From: CAZPUI01 sp964415525 | GTDB taxonomy: Bacteria > Acidobacteriota > Holophagae > Holophagales > Holophagaceae | Direction: 5' to 3' | DNA length: 15,079 bases | Assembly: GCA_964415525.1 (NCBI GenBank) | Contig: CAYQAS010000104.1 | Coordinates: forward strand, 1-15,079 | Part shown: one piece after another, positions 1-6,697 of the stretch | Position numbering within the stretch: position 1 is the first letter of the stretch | Layout of the letters: every line of letters starts with the position of its first letter | The notes under the pieces: generated by a model | Database searches by the model: none | The model's input: only the letters and a program-made list of their open reading frames with translations | Told to the model about the DNA's origin: nothing | Translations under genes and position numbers: made by a program

Positions 1-220
1 CGCAACCTCGATCGCGGCCAGATGACTAGACTAACACGACGCACCCTGGATGCAAACACTTTTTGCATGCTTCAGCCGCGCTGTTCACACGGCCATGCTT
101 TTCAGGGCGATTCCCCGCCTGTACAGGAACCTCCCGAGCTCAACACCTGGGACGGTACAGGAGGGGTTCCCATCAAGAAGTTAGAATTCCTCCAGTATTG
201 GTTTAGAGCGAGGAGACGTC
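1..220. other. Non-coding leader region upstream of trmFO
   Basis: No convincing gene lies here. One + frame enters the window open and stops at 23-25 (TGA), so the last seven codons of an upstream + strand gene could be present, but eight residues are too few to identify it. The region is less GC-rich than its surroundings around 50-110. It holds a perfect 7-bp inverted repeat, ATGCAAA (50-56) and TTTGCAT (62-68), with a 5-base loop and no T-tract after it. It also holds a direct repeat CATGCTT (66-72 and 94-100) and the repeats at 118-170 described separately. TAGAAT at 182-187 resembles a -10 box, but I see no -35 at the right distance. Confidence 0.6.
118..170 (+). promoter_or_regulatory. 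Competing inverted repeats in the trmFO leader
   Basis: CCTGTAC (118-124) is a perfect reverse complement of GTACAGG (155-161). GGAACCTCC (126-134) pairs with GGAGGGGTTCC (160-170) apart from a 2-base bulge. The two helices cross and share 160-161, so an RNA could not form both fully without a pseudoknot. CCTGTACAGG (118-127) is also a perfect palindrome. The arrangement lies 51 bases upstream of the trmFO start. It could be an RNA switch, a protein operator or chance in GC-rich DNA. I recognise no known riboswitch consensus in it. Confidence 0.3.
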
Positions 221-1573
221 GTGCATCCAGATGTAGTGGTGGTAGGTGCCGGCTTGGCCGGGTCGGAGGCCGCTTGGCAGTTGGCGGAGTCGGGTCTCAA
301 TGTCTTGATCCTAGAGATGCGACCGGAACGTATGACGGAGGCGCATCGTTCCCATCGCGCCGCAGAGATGGTCTGTTCCAACTCCTTCAAATCAGATGAC
401 CCCTTCTCCGCGACCGGAATCCTGAAGACCGAGATGCGGATGCTCGGCTCCTTGATCCTCGCGACGGCCGAAAGCACACGCGTTCCCGCGGGCCAGAGCC
501 TTGCCGTGGACCGGGATCAATTCAGTGAACGGGTCACGCAGGCACTACAGATGCACCCCCGGATCACCTGGAAGACAGCATCTGTCGAAAACCCTGATCT
601 TTCAGTGCCTACGATTCTGGCGACGGGACCTCTGACGTCCGAACCTCTCGCAGACTGGCTCGCCAAGACCTGCGACCGTTCACGCCTCTTTTTCTATGAT
701 GCGATCGCCCCCATCGTTGAGCGGGACTCCATCGATCTTTCCATTGCCTTCAAGGCCTCGCGTTACGACAAGGGGGAAGCCGATTTTCTCAATTGCCCCA
801 TGGATCGCCCCACGTACGAAGGCTTTGTGGAGGCCCTGCTCGCCTCCCCACGCGCGCCACTCCATGATTTCGAAACCCGATTCTTCGAGGCTTGTCTCCC
901 AATAGAGGTGATGGCGGAACGCGGTCCTGACACCTTGCGATTCGGCCCCATGAAGCCCGTGGGCCTTACGGATCCGCGGACTGGGCGCTGGCCCTATGCC
1001 GCTGTCCAGCTCAGGCAGGACACACTCGCCGGGGATCATTTCAATCTCGTGGGCTTCCAGACGCGTCTCACCTGGGGGGCTCAGGCGGAGGTCTTCCGTC
1101 GCATCCCCGGGCTCCAGAATGCAGTATTCGCGCGCCACGGGAGCATCCATCGCAACACCTATGTCTGTGGGCCGGAAGTCCTGGACGACACCTCGGCGGT
1201 GCGCCAAGTCCCAGGTCTCTGGATTGCCGGACAGCTCAGCGGGGTCGAGGGTTACCTGGAGAGCGCCGCTTCTGGACTTGCCGTGGCTCGCTTTGTCATC
1301 GACCACCTCAAGGGAACCCCCCCCCGCCCTTTCCCTAAGACCACTGTGCTCGGCGCCCTCCTACATCACGTCGCTCACAGCGAGGCAAAGCACTTCAGTC
1401 CCGTCAATGCCATGCTCGGCCTGCTTCCCGAAGTTCAGCAGGGAAGAATGTCCAAGGACGAGATCCACAGGCTCTCAGAAGGCCGCGGCATCAAGCGCGC
1501 CCGTGGCTCGCTCCATCGCACCCGTGCGCTCGCAGCGATGGAAGAATACCTGCGCTCCCAGGAGGGATTCTGA
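221..1573 (+). CDS. trmFO: Methylenetetrahydrofolate-tRNA-(uracil-54-C5)-methyltransferase TrmFO
   Basis: This enzyme makes 5-methyluridine (ribothymidine) at position 54 of the tRNA T-loop, using methylenetetrahydrofolate as carbon donor and FAD as reductant. It is cytoplasmic. The 450-residue length fits the family. Residues 5-20 form a Rossmann FAD-binding fold with the GxGxxGxE signature (GAGLAGSEAA) and EMRP follows at 32-35. Cys52 in the VCSNSFKSDD motif and Cys225 in EACLPIEVMAERG match the two functional cysteines known from the Bacillus subtilis enzyme (Cys53 and Cys226). GPMKPVGL (242-249) is another family block. The start is GTG, chosen because AGGAG at 211-215 lies 5 bases upstream and no better start is in frame. 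A run of nine C (1317-1325) falls at codons 366-369, but the frame stays open. The next gene starts 2 bases after the stop, suggesting co-transcription. Confidence 0.96.
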   Translation: MHPDVVVVGAGLAGSEAAWQLAESGLNVLILEMRPERMTEAHRSHRAAEMVCSNSFKSDDPFSATGILKTEMRMLGSLILATAESTRVPAGQSLAVDRDQFSERVTQALQMHPRITWKTASVENPDLSVPTILATGPLTSEPLADWLAKTCDRSRLFFYDAIAPIVERDSIDLSIAFKASRYDKGEADFLNCPMDRPTYEGFVEALLASPRAPLHDFETRFFEACLPIEVMAERGPDTLRFGPMKPVGLTDPRTGRWPYAAVQLRQDTLAGDHFNLVGFQTRLTWGAQAEVFRRIPGLQNAVFARHGSIHRNTYVCGPEVLDDTSAVRQVPGLWIAGQLSGVEGYLESAASGLAVARFVIDHLKGTPPRPFPKTTVLGALLHHVAHSEAKHFSPVNAMLGLLPEVQQGRMSKDEIHRLSEGRGIKRARGSLHRTRALAAMEEYLRSQEGF

Positions 1574-1575
1574 GA

Positions 1576-2892
1576 ATGCGCACCAAGACCTTCCTGCTGA
1601 TCGCAGTCACCGCGCTCGGGGTCTCCGGAATCGCTGTCGCGGTGCGACTGAACCAGAGTGCGGGCTCCATCCACCCGCTGACACCCTGCACGCTGGAGGC
1701 GCGCGGCGTGGGTTTTCTCCTCACGTATCGAAGTGGCGAGATCCCCATCCGCAACTGTTCGTGGGCCGTTTCAGAGTCACCCACCTTGCGGTACCTGCAC
1801 GTCATCACCCAGAACGATCATCATTTCCTCTATCAAGTGCATGAGTCAGGAACTGTCCAATCCAGCCCGATCCTCATGCCGGGCGACCTCCCGCCTTCGT
1901 TTATCCGAACGGCCGTGCTCAAAAGGACACTCCCCCTTCCCGATGGAAGCCTCCTGCTCCACCTGGTCTCTGAGACACAGAAGGAGCGCCCCAGCCTACT
2001 CATTCGTACCGCATCACAGAGCGGTGCAGTGCTCTGGTACCAGCGATTCCCTGGCACCAGCTCCACGATCAGCACCGGATCAGGCGACAAGGAATGGGTG
2101 CTGTTCGGCGGAAGCACCGCGCTGACCCACATCAGCGGGTGGAATCGCGGCGCTGCGCTCAGTGCGCCCGCAGTGAGATCCATCGATCCGCCCGCCCAAG
2201 CAGGAGAAGCGCTCGATGCACGCGCCCTGCCCGATGGAAGCGTGATCTTCTCCCACACGAAGGGGCTTTCCGCCTGGATACCGGACCGCGGCTGGCAGGA
2301 GGTGCTGCCGACCCCCGTCCCAGTCTCGACCACCCCGCGCACGCTCGGTGCCCTGGCCTATTTGGGTGGGCGCATCCTGTGGCAGCCGCTCCCGGGGACC
2401 CTTTACGCCGTCAGCCGAACCGCGGAAGCCTTCAGCTGTATCGCTCTGGACCTCCCCATGACGCCCCAGAATCTTGCCCTCGACCGCTCCATGTTGCGGC
2501 TCCTCGGCAATGATCCTGAAGGTGCCCTCTGGTTCGACCTCCAGGCTCCTCCCCAAATCCCTCAAGCCCCGACAGCCGCTCCGGCAGACGGGCAGGAACC
2601 CACGGGTTGGAAGGACGAGCAGCGTCAGCCCGCTCCGGACGATGAAGCATGGAAGGCCCATCTGGCGCGCCCCCTGGACCGCATCTACTGGTGGGCGGAG
2701 GGGACTTCGGAACTCAAACAGCTCTCATGGGCCGAGGCACAACAGGCCCTGGGTCAACCCCTCGAAAGCCGCAGCACGGGGCTCAACCTTCAGCCTAGTC
2801 AAGGCATCGCATCCTCTCAGGAGGCCAACCCCTCCTGGTGGGTTTCCTTGGCCCGTCTCAAGCGGGTTCAGTCGGCTCCTCAGCCCAAATAA
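1576..2892 (+). CDS. Membrane-anchored extracytoplasmic protein of unknown function, possibly propeller-like
   Basis: I do not recognise this 438-residue protein. Residues 5-23 form one hydrophobic segment after a short basic start (MRTK), so it is either a signal peptide or an N-terminal anchor, with the rest outside the cytoplasm. From about residue 60 to 310 the sequence alternates short hydrophobic strands with Gly-Ser and PDGS turns (for example LPLPDGSLLLHL and ARALPDGSVIFSH), which suggests a beta-propeller fold; this is inference from pattern only. A Pro/Ala-rich linker follows at about 325-350, then a charged C-terminal stretch with several Trp. It begins 2 bases after the trmFO stop, with GGAGG (1561-1565) 10 bases before the ATG. 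Its last 13 bases overlap the end of flgL on the other strand, so no separate terminator fits between them. Confidence 0.8.
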   Translation: MRTKTFLLIAVTALGVSGIAVAVRLNQSAGSIHPLTPCTLEARGVGFLLTYRSGEIPIRNCSWAVSESPTLRYLHVITQNDHHFLYQVHESGTVQSSPILMPGDLPPSFIRTAVLKRTLPLPDGSLLLHLVSETQKERPSLLIRTASQSGAVLWYQRFPGTSSTISTGSGDKEWVLFGGSTALTHISGWNRGAALSAPAVRSIDPPAQAGEALDARALPDGSVIFSHTKGLSAWIPDRGWQEVLPTPVPVSTTPRTLGALAYLGGRILWQPLPGTLYAVSRTAEAFSCIALDLPMTPQNLALDRSMLRLLGNDPEGALWFDLQAPPQIPQAPTAAPADGQEPTGWKDEQRQPAPDDEAWKAHLARPLDRIYWWAEGTSELKQLSWAEAQQALGQPLESRSTGLNLQPSQGIASSQEANPSWWVSLARLKRVQSAPQPK

Positions 2893-3791
2893 TCGAAGAG
2901 GTTCTGGCGGCTGACCCGCCCCAGGGTGCTCAGGGACGCTTGCTGGAGCGTCTCGAGTTTGGTGAATTCAGTGATCGCCGAGGGATAGTCGAGATCCTCA
3001 TAGGCACCCTGAATGGCCTGCAAGCTCCCGGTGTATTCCTCGATGTTGTCCTGGAGCTGATCCAGCGCGGCCTGACGCCCACCCAGCAGGGTGGTCATGT
3101 TGCTGAAGTGGGACTGGATACCCTTCAAGTTCGTGTAGGCCGTCTGGATGAGGGCCACGTTGTTCGTGGTGAGGCCATCCCTCAAATCCGTCACGGCCTG
3201 AAACACATCCGAGGCGGAGCCCTGACCTCCCGAGCCGAAGAACACCATGTCTCCCGGAAGGTTCACCGTTGCAGGAACCCCCACCGAGACGTCCACGGTA
3301 ATGGAGTTGGGGTCGCCGGAATACAGCACGGGGCCCGCCGCCGGACCGTTGAAGGGGCGAGTCTGGGTACGCGTACCCGCGAACAGGAATTTGCCTTCGA
3401 CCTCGGAGTTGCTGATGGCAATCAGATTCGTCCGAACGCCATCCACCTCGTTGGCCATCATCGCCCGGCCCGTCGCACCGGTGGTTCCGTTGAGTCCCTG
3501 TTCCGCCAACTCCATCAAGCGGGTGAGGCTGTTGTCCACGCTGCCCAGGGCCGTTTCGGAGGCCTGCATCCGGTTCCGTGCCGTGCCAATCATCCGAACG
3601 AATTGCTGGTTCCGATGGACGCTGGTTTTGAAGTCGATGACCAGGGCTGCGCCGGTGGGATCGTCCGCCAGGCGGGCGATGCGCTTGCCGGTGGTCAGCT
3701 GCTCCTGGAGCTGGGAATAGCGCTCCTTGACGCGCTGGAGATCCACCATCGTCTGATTGCTGTTGAAAGGATTAGGTGTGCGGAGGGTCAT
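2880..3791 (-). CDS. flgL: Flagellar hook-filament junction protein FlgL (HAP3)
   Basis: FlgL is the second junction protein between hook and filament, exported by the flagellar type III system and assembled on top of FlgK. At 303 residues it has the usual length for FlgL. The N-terminal D0/D1 helices contain LQEQLTTGKRIARLADDPTGAA (residues about 27-48), which is the signature shared with flagellin and FlgL. The C-terminal helix (residues about 250-303) ends LSTLGRVSRQNLFDYLG. The ATG at 3789-3791 lies 4 bases after the flgK stop, and a GAGGT ribosome-binding site sits inside the end of flgK, so the two genes are translated from one message. It is the last gene of the flagellar run, and its stop codon falls inside the convergent 438-codon gene. 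Confidence 0.95.
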   Translation of the reverse strand: MTLRTPNPFNSNQTMVDLQRVKERYSQLQEQLTTGKRIARLADDPTGAALVIDFKTSVHRNQQFVRMIGTARNRMQASETALGSVDNSLTRLMELAEQGLNGTTGATGRAMMANEVDGVRTNLIAISNSEVEGKFLFAGTRTQTRPFNGPAAGPVLYSGDPNSITVDVSVGVPATVNLPGDMVFFGSGGQGSASDVFQAVTDLRDGLTTNNVALIQTAYTNLKGIQSHFSNMTTLLGGRQAALDQLQDNIEEYTGSLQAIQGAYEDLDYPSAITEFTKLETLQQASLSTLGRVSRQNLFDYLG

Positions 3792-3795
3792 GGGG

Positions 3796-5277
3796 CTACC
3801 TCGCGAACTGGTTCACGAGCTGGTCGGTCAGCTGGTTGATGACGTTGATGAAGCGAGAAGATGCCTGATATCCGCGCTGGAATGCGATGAGGCTCGTGGC
3901 CTCCTCGTCCAGATCCACACCGCTGATGCGGTCTCGCTGGTTCTGGAGGGCGACCACCAGGTTCTCCGAGTTCTGACCCGCAACCTGGAATCGCTGCACG
4001 TCATTGCCGATGGTGTTGGCCAGATTCGCGAAAGCGGTGCTGTACGGCCCTGAATCCCCGGCACCGTCGCCGTTCGTATCCACGGTGTTGACCGTGGTGA
4101 ACAGCGCTGCCATGGCCTTGGCCTGCACATTGTTGCCAGGCGCTCCTGCCACTGCCGCAGCACCGATGAGATTCGGGTTGGTCACCAAAGCAGCATTCAG
4201 AGACATCGCATTGACCATGCCTTGATAGTTGGTCGCGGCGCTGACGGTGACTGGAAGACCCAGTCCGTTGTTGCCCACATTCGCCAGAAAAAAATCATTG
4301 CCGTTGGTGGGTGAATTCAGGCCGTACCCCAGCCGGTGCGCCTGGTTCACGTTCTGCACGATGCCTGCGGCAAGCTGGTCCAGCTGCCGCTGGTACCCGG
4401 GCAACACACGATCCCGAAGGTCCAGGTTCGCGCCGAGTTCTCCTTCATTGATTCCGCTGGTGACATCCAGAGGTGTGCCGCTCCCCAAGGCGATCTGTAC
4501 CCGTGAAAGGTTGCCCGCCAGGGGATCCGGTACCGTAGAAAGTTGATAAGCAGTGCCGCCGCTCACCAGTACCGCCGCGCCCGAATCCAGAGAGACCTGC
4601 GTCTGGCCGAGGTTATCCTCGTAGACATTGATTCCGATCTTTTCCGCCAATTTGTCGAGGAGGGCCTTGCGCTGGTCGCGCGCATCGTTTTCGGCACCTG
4701 GCGTGGGTTCCTGGGCCACACGCTTATTGAGTTCCGCGATCTGCGTCGTGAGGGTGTTGACCTCGCCGGTCAATCCCACAATGCCGTTGTCGAGCTTCCC
4801 CCGCGTCTCCTGGATCAATGAGTAACGCGTCTGCATGCCCGTGATCATGGTCTGGGCCCGTCCCAGCAGGTTGGTGCGAGAGGTGTTGTCCTCAGGCCGC
4901 AAGGCAAGCTCCTGGAAACCCTCGAAGAAGCGCTGGACCTGGAGATTCAGCCCCCCTTCCCCCGTCTCCATGAAAAAGGCCGCAACGCCTTCCACGCCTT
5001 GGTTACGGGCATTTGCGCCGCTCTGCTTGCTGATGGACTGCGAGATCTGGAGGTCCAGGAACCGATCCCGGATCCCCAAGATCGATGCGAATCCAACGCC
5101 GCTCCCGAATCGCAGGTTGCCATATTCCTGGGCGATGCCGGTCTGGAGCTGGACTCGCTGACGTGTATAGCCAGGAGTGTTGACGTTGGAAATGTTATGA
5201 CCGATGACGCTGAGCGCACTCTGAGCTGCCTGCAGCCCCGTCAGCCCGATGTTCATGCTGGAAGATAGGCCGGGCAT
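3796..5277 (-). CDS. flgK: Flagellar hook-associated protein FlgK (HAP1)
   Basis: FlgK is the first junction protein added to the distal hook. The N-terminal rod/hook motif is clear (IGLTGLQAAQSALSVIGHN, continuing into NVNTPGYTRQ, residues about 9-40). The C-terminal D0 helix is also typical (GVDLDEEATSLIAFQRGYQA, then SSRFINVINQLTDQLVNQFAR). I start it at the ATG of MPGLSSSMNIG (5275-5277), because AGGAGG (5284-5289) lies 6 bases upstream and overlaps the stop of the preceding gene. The frame stays open 37 codons further upstream, but that extension is Arg/Ser-rich, unlike FlgK, and runs through the FlgN-like gene. The product is 493 residues. Genes before and after are 10 and 4 bases away, so this is a flgN-K-L unit. 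A T7 run on the coding strand (4288-4294) is decoded as Phe-Phe with the frame intact. Confidence 0.95.
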   Translation of the reverse strand: MPGLSSSMNIGLTGLQAAQSALSVIGHNISNVNTPGYTRQRVQLQTGIAQEYGNLRFGSGVGFASILGIRDRFLDLQISQSISKQSGANARNQGVEGVAAFFMETGEGGLNLQVQRFFEGFQELALRPEDNTSRTNLLGRAQTMITGMQTRYSLIQETRGKLDNGIVGLTGEVNTLTTQIAELNKRVAQEPTPGAENDARDQRKALLDKLAEKIGINVYEDNLGQTQVSLDSGAAVLVSGGTAYQLSTVPDPLAGNLSRVQIALGSGTPLDVTSGINEGELGANLDLRDRVLPGYQRQLDQLAAGIVQNVNQAHRLGYGLNSPTNGNDFFLANVGNNGLGLPVTVSAATNYQGMVNAMSLNAALVTNPNLIGAAAVAGAPGNNVQAKAMAALFTTVNTVDTNGDGAGDSGPYSTAFANLANTIGNDVQRFQVAGQNSENLVVALQNQRDRISGVDLDEEATSLIAFQRGYQASSRFINVINQLTDQLVNQFAR

Positions 5278-5287
5278 GGAACGCCTC

Positions 5288-5584
5288 CTAGACGTGTTCC
5301 TGGATGCCGACGGAGAAGTGGAGCGGAAGCTCCACCCGGCCGTTCGGCTGGTACGAAGGATTGGCACCGGCAGCGCTGAGCGCCGCATTCAGAGGGGCCT
5401 GGAGGCCATTCAGCAAGGTCTGCAACCCCGAGAGACGGAGCTTCAGACGGAGCGCCTCCTCCCGGGACTTCGGCCAGTCAATGACCTCTGCCCATCGGAT
5501 CGCCGCAAGTAAGGGCAGCGGATCCTCACCCTGGACGAGCCTGCGTTCCAGGTCGTCCAGCAGGGCGGGCAAGGCATGCAGCAT
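5288..5584 (-). CDS. Short FlgN-like protein, presumed chaperone for FlgK/FlgL
   Basis: This 98-residue cytoplasmic protein has no signal peptide or membrane segment. It is leucine-rich and helical, with heptad-like spacing from about 1 to 72 (LLDDLERRLVQ; RLKLRLSGLQTLLNGL), and ends in a short PSYQPNGRVELPLHF segment. FlgN binds FlgK and FlgL before export and is usually about 140 residues with long helices and a C-terminal tail. Position directly upstream of flgK and the helical pattern support a shortened FlgN, but the similarity is weak, so the symbol is left blank. The start is firm: an in-frame TGA lies one codon before the ATG and GGAGGT is 7 bases upstream. A sigma-54-type promoter lies just before that. 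The stop overlaps the flgK ribosome-binding site, favouring coupled translation. Confidence 0.75.
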   Translation of the reverse strand: MLHALPALLDDLERRLVQGEDPLPLLAAIRWAEVIDWPKSREEALRLKLRLSGLQTLLNGLQAPLNAALSAAGANPSYQPNGRVELPLHFSVGIQEHV

Positions 5585-5608
5585 CGGTCACCTCCGGTCC
5601 CAGATACC

Positions 5609-5623
5609 GCAAGCCCCGTGCCG
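5609..5623 (-). promoter_or_regulatory. Sigma-54 (-24/-12) promoter for the flgN-like-flgK-flgL unit
   Basis: Read on the - strand the sequence is CGGCACGGGGCTTGC. The sigma-54 consensus is TGGCAC, five bases, then TTGCA. Here GG (5622-5621) and GC (5610-5609) are exactly 10 bases apart, CGGCACG matches 6 of 7 positions and TTGC is perfect. Transcription would start near 5597, giving a leader of about 13 bases that carries GGAGGTGA. The GC element lies exactly as far from this start codon as in the flgH promoter (25 bases), which supports both. An activator ATPase of the FleQ/FlrC/NtrC type would be needed; its gene is not in this window. Confidence 0.75.
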
Positions 5624-5703
5624 ACCCTAACCAGGAGGATCCATCCCATCATTCAAAGGCGTTCAGGGACGAGGTTTCCCCTCAGCCCCACCTGCACGCC
5701 GAG
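5624..5703. other. Gap between the 104-residue gene and the FlgN-like promoter
   Basis: This is the upstream part of the 119-base gap inside the flagellar run. I see no coding frame. A small imperfect hairpin, GAGG (5671-5674) and CCTC (5680-5683) with flanking GGG/CCC, could end the upstream transcript, but it has no T-tract. The space would suit binding sites for the activator of the sigma-54 promoter, though no repeat here is also found upstream of flgH. Confidence 0.35.
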
Positions 5704-6018
5704 TCAAGCCAGTAGGTCCAGATGTGGCCCGGCAGGACCTGCCTTCTCCGGAGCCTCGCCAGGCTCCTCCTCATCCACTTCAGGCCCCTCGTGGTTTGCG
5801 GCGTGCTGCTGCCGACGCCGCTCCTTTCGCTCTTCCGTTCGGATCTGTTCGGCATGGGAGATCTCATGGACCTCCACCATGCCTTCCGTCAGCCGATCAT
5901 CCGCCGCCTGCCGACTCGCCATCTCCCGCTGCAACTGGTCCGCCACCTCATGGGCCTGTCGCGTCGCCTCGACGTGGGCGGTCTGGAAGATCTGGCGTTG
6001 GGCAACCGGACTGATCAC
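5704..6018 (-). CDS. Small charged coiled-coil protein in the flagellar operon, function unknown
   Basis: The 104-residue product starts MISPVAQRQIFQTAHVEATR and is very hydrophilic. Residues about 8-75 look like one long helix rich in Glu, Arg, Gln and Ala (EEEP and ERKERRRQQ stretches later). It ends with an acidic, Gly/Pro-rich tail and GPHLDLLA. It has no signal peptide, membrane segment or enzyme motif. Small proteins of this composition, sometimes with a short conserved C-terminus, occur in flagellar clusters of other bacteria, but I cannot name a family. GTG at 6018 is the only usable start: an in-frame stop lies four codons upstream. GTGAGG sits only 2 bases before it, an unusually short spacing, so translation probably depends on coupling to flgM, whose stop is 4 bases away. 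Regulatory, chaperone or export roles are all possible. Confidence 0.75.
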   Translation of the reverse strand: MISPVAQRQIFQTAHVEATRQAHEVADQLQREMASRQAADDRLTEGMVEVHEISHAEQIRTEERKERRRQQHAANHEGPEVDEEEPGEAPEKAGPAGPHLDLLA

Positions 6019-6022
6019 AGCC

Positions 6023-6334
6023 TCACTTCATGGGGTCCCGACGCTCCTTCGTGTATTCACGCACGAGTCCGTCGGCCACAGCCTCTCCGTCGGGGCGATA
6101 CGAGTCCGAAGCCATCTTCGAACGGATCGCATCGACCTTCGCCTGGCGAATGTCGGGGATCCGAGCGAGATAGGCACGGGCCACAGCCAACACATGAGCG
6201 GTACCGGAAACGTTCACCGCGTCCGAAACCCTCGCCGTGCCCTGGACCGGTCCCGCGGATGCCGTTGCGGAGGCCGACGACGTCGCCCTCGTGCTTTCCA
6301 CGGATCGTGTCCCTGGCTTGCTGGTCACCCGCAT
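6023..6334 (-). CDS. flgM: Anti-sigma-28 factor FlgM
   Basis: FlgM holds sigma-28 (FliA) inactive until the hook-basal body is complete and is then secreted, releasing late flagellar genes. The 103-residue length is normal. Residues about 1-30 are Ser/Thr/Ala-rich and probably disordered, as in other FlgM proteins. The conserved sigma-binding half begins at about 37 with VSDAVNVSGTAHVLAVARAY, then has IPDIRQAKVDAIRSKM and ends with the family pattern SYRPDGEAVADGLVREY (about 77-93). The ATG has GAGGT followed by 5 bases. It starts 3 bases after the flgJ stop, so it could be read through from the flgH promoter. A sigma-28-like -10 element just upstream suggests an additional local promoter. 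A FlgM implies a sigma-28 gene elsewhere in the genome. Confidence 0.9.
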   Translation of the reverse strand: MRVTSKPGTRSVESTRATSSASATASAGPVQGTARVSDAVNVSGTAHVLAVARAYLARIPDIRQAKVDAIRSKMASDSYRPDGEAVADGLVREYTKERRDPMK

Positions 6335-6337
6335 GAC

Positions 6338-6697
6338 TCACCTCGACGGAATACCTATCGGCATGTTTCCGTCCATTATGGAGTGCGTACTTGCTGTTTG
6401 GCCATCCGGCGCCTTTCCGGGCTTCTGGGCAAGGCGTTCTGCGAGTCCTAGACTCTTCCCAGAGGCCATGGCGGACTGCACCACCACTTGGTCGAACAGG
6501 TACTCGTAAGTGCTCCGGGCCTGCCCCTCATCGCCGAAGAGTCCTGAGGATTCAACGGTCTTGCGCATGCCCTGGAAGATCTGGGTCCACAGCATCCCTT
6601 CGAACGCCAGGGCGGCATCCTTGTCGGCGGGCTTGCCACCCTTCACCGGGTTTACCAGATCTGTAGGCTGAAGGCCGGTGGGCTTCAAGGCGTCCAT
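6338..6697 (-). CDS. flgJ: Flagellar rod-binding protein FlgJ, single-domain form
   Basis: FlgJ caps the growing rod in the periplasm. In enterobacteria it has an N-terminal rod-binding domain and a C-terminal muramidase. This protein has 119 residues and only the first part: DAALAFEGMLWTQIFQGMRK (about 27-46), then SSGLFGDEGQARSTYEYLFDQ and the ASGKSLGLAERL end, which match the rod-binding domain. No glucosaminidase domain follows, so a separate enzyme must open the peptidoglycan; the single-domain form is common outside the gamma- and betaproteobacteria. The ATG overlaps the flgI stop by one base (TGATG), so translation is coupled. It sits between flgI and flgM in the ring-assembly part of the operon. 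Confidence 0.88.
   Translation of the reverse strand: MDALKPTGLQPTDLVNPVKGGKPADKDAALAFEGMLWTQIFQGMRKTVESSGLFGDEGQARSTYEYLFDQVVVQSAMASGKSLGLAERLAQKPGKAPDGQTASTHSIMDGNMPIGIPSR
6355..6362 (-). promoter_or_regulatory. Candidate sigma-28 -10 element before flgM
   Basis: On the - strand the sequence is GCCGATAG, 7 of 8 matches to the sigma-28 -10 consensus GCCGATAA. It lies 21 bases upstream of the flgM ATG, in the last codons of flgJ, so the message would have a leader of about 15 bases with the GAGGTGA site. The -35 is not convincing: the base pairs at the proper distance fit TAAA poorly, and the nearest TAAT is about 3 bases too close. flgM is under its own sigma-28 control in several bacteria, which makes the location meaningful. 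Confidence 0.35.

Noticed and set aside
50..68. Inverted repeat ATGCAAA/TTTGCAT as terminator
   Set aside because: The stem is AT-rich and no T-tract follows on either strand; kept only as part of the leader description.
22..399. 125-codon frame in the leader and start of trmFO
   Set aside because: No ribosome-binding site, Arg/Gly-rich, and overlaps the firmly identified trmFO.
2838..3839. 333-codon open frame on the + strand over flgL
   Set aside because: flgL on the opposite strand is unmistakable; the antisense frame shows no family features.
4288..4294. Seven-T run on the flgK coding strand as frameshift site
   Set aside because: The frame is intact on both sides and no alternative product is suggested; runs of this length are common.
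5278..5388. 37-codon N-terminal extension of flgK
   Set aside because: It is Arg/Ser-rich, unlike FlgK, lies within the FlgN-like gene, and a strong AGGAGG site marks the ATG at 5277.
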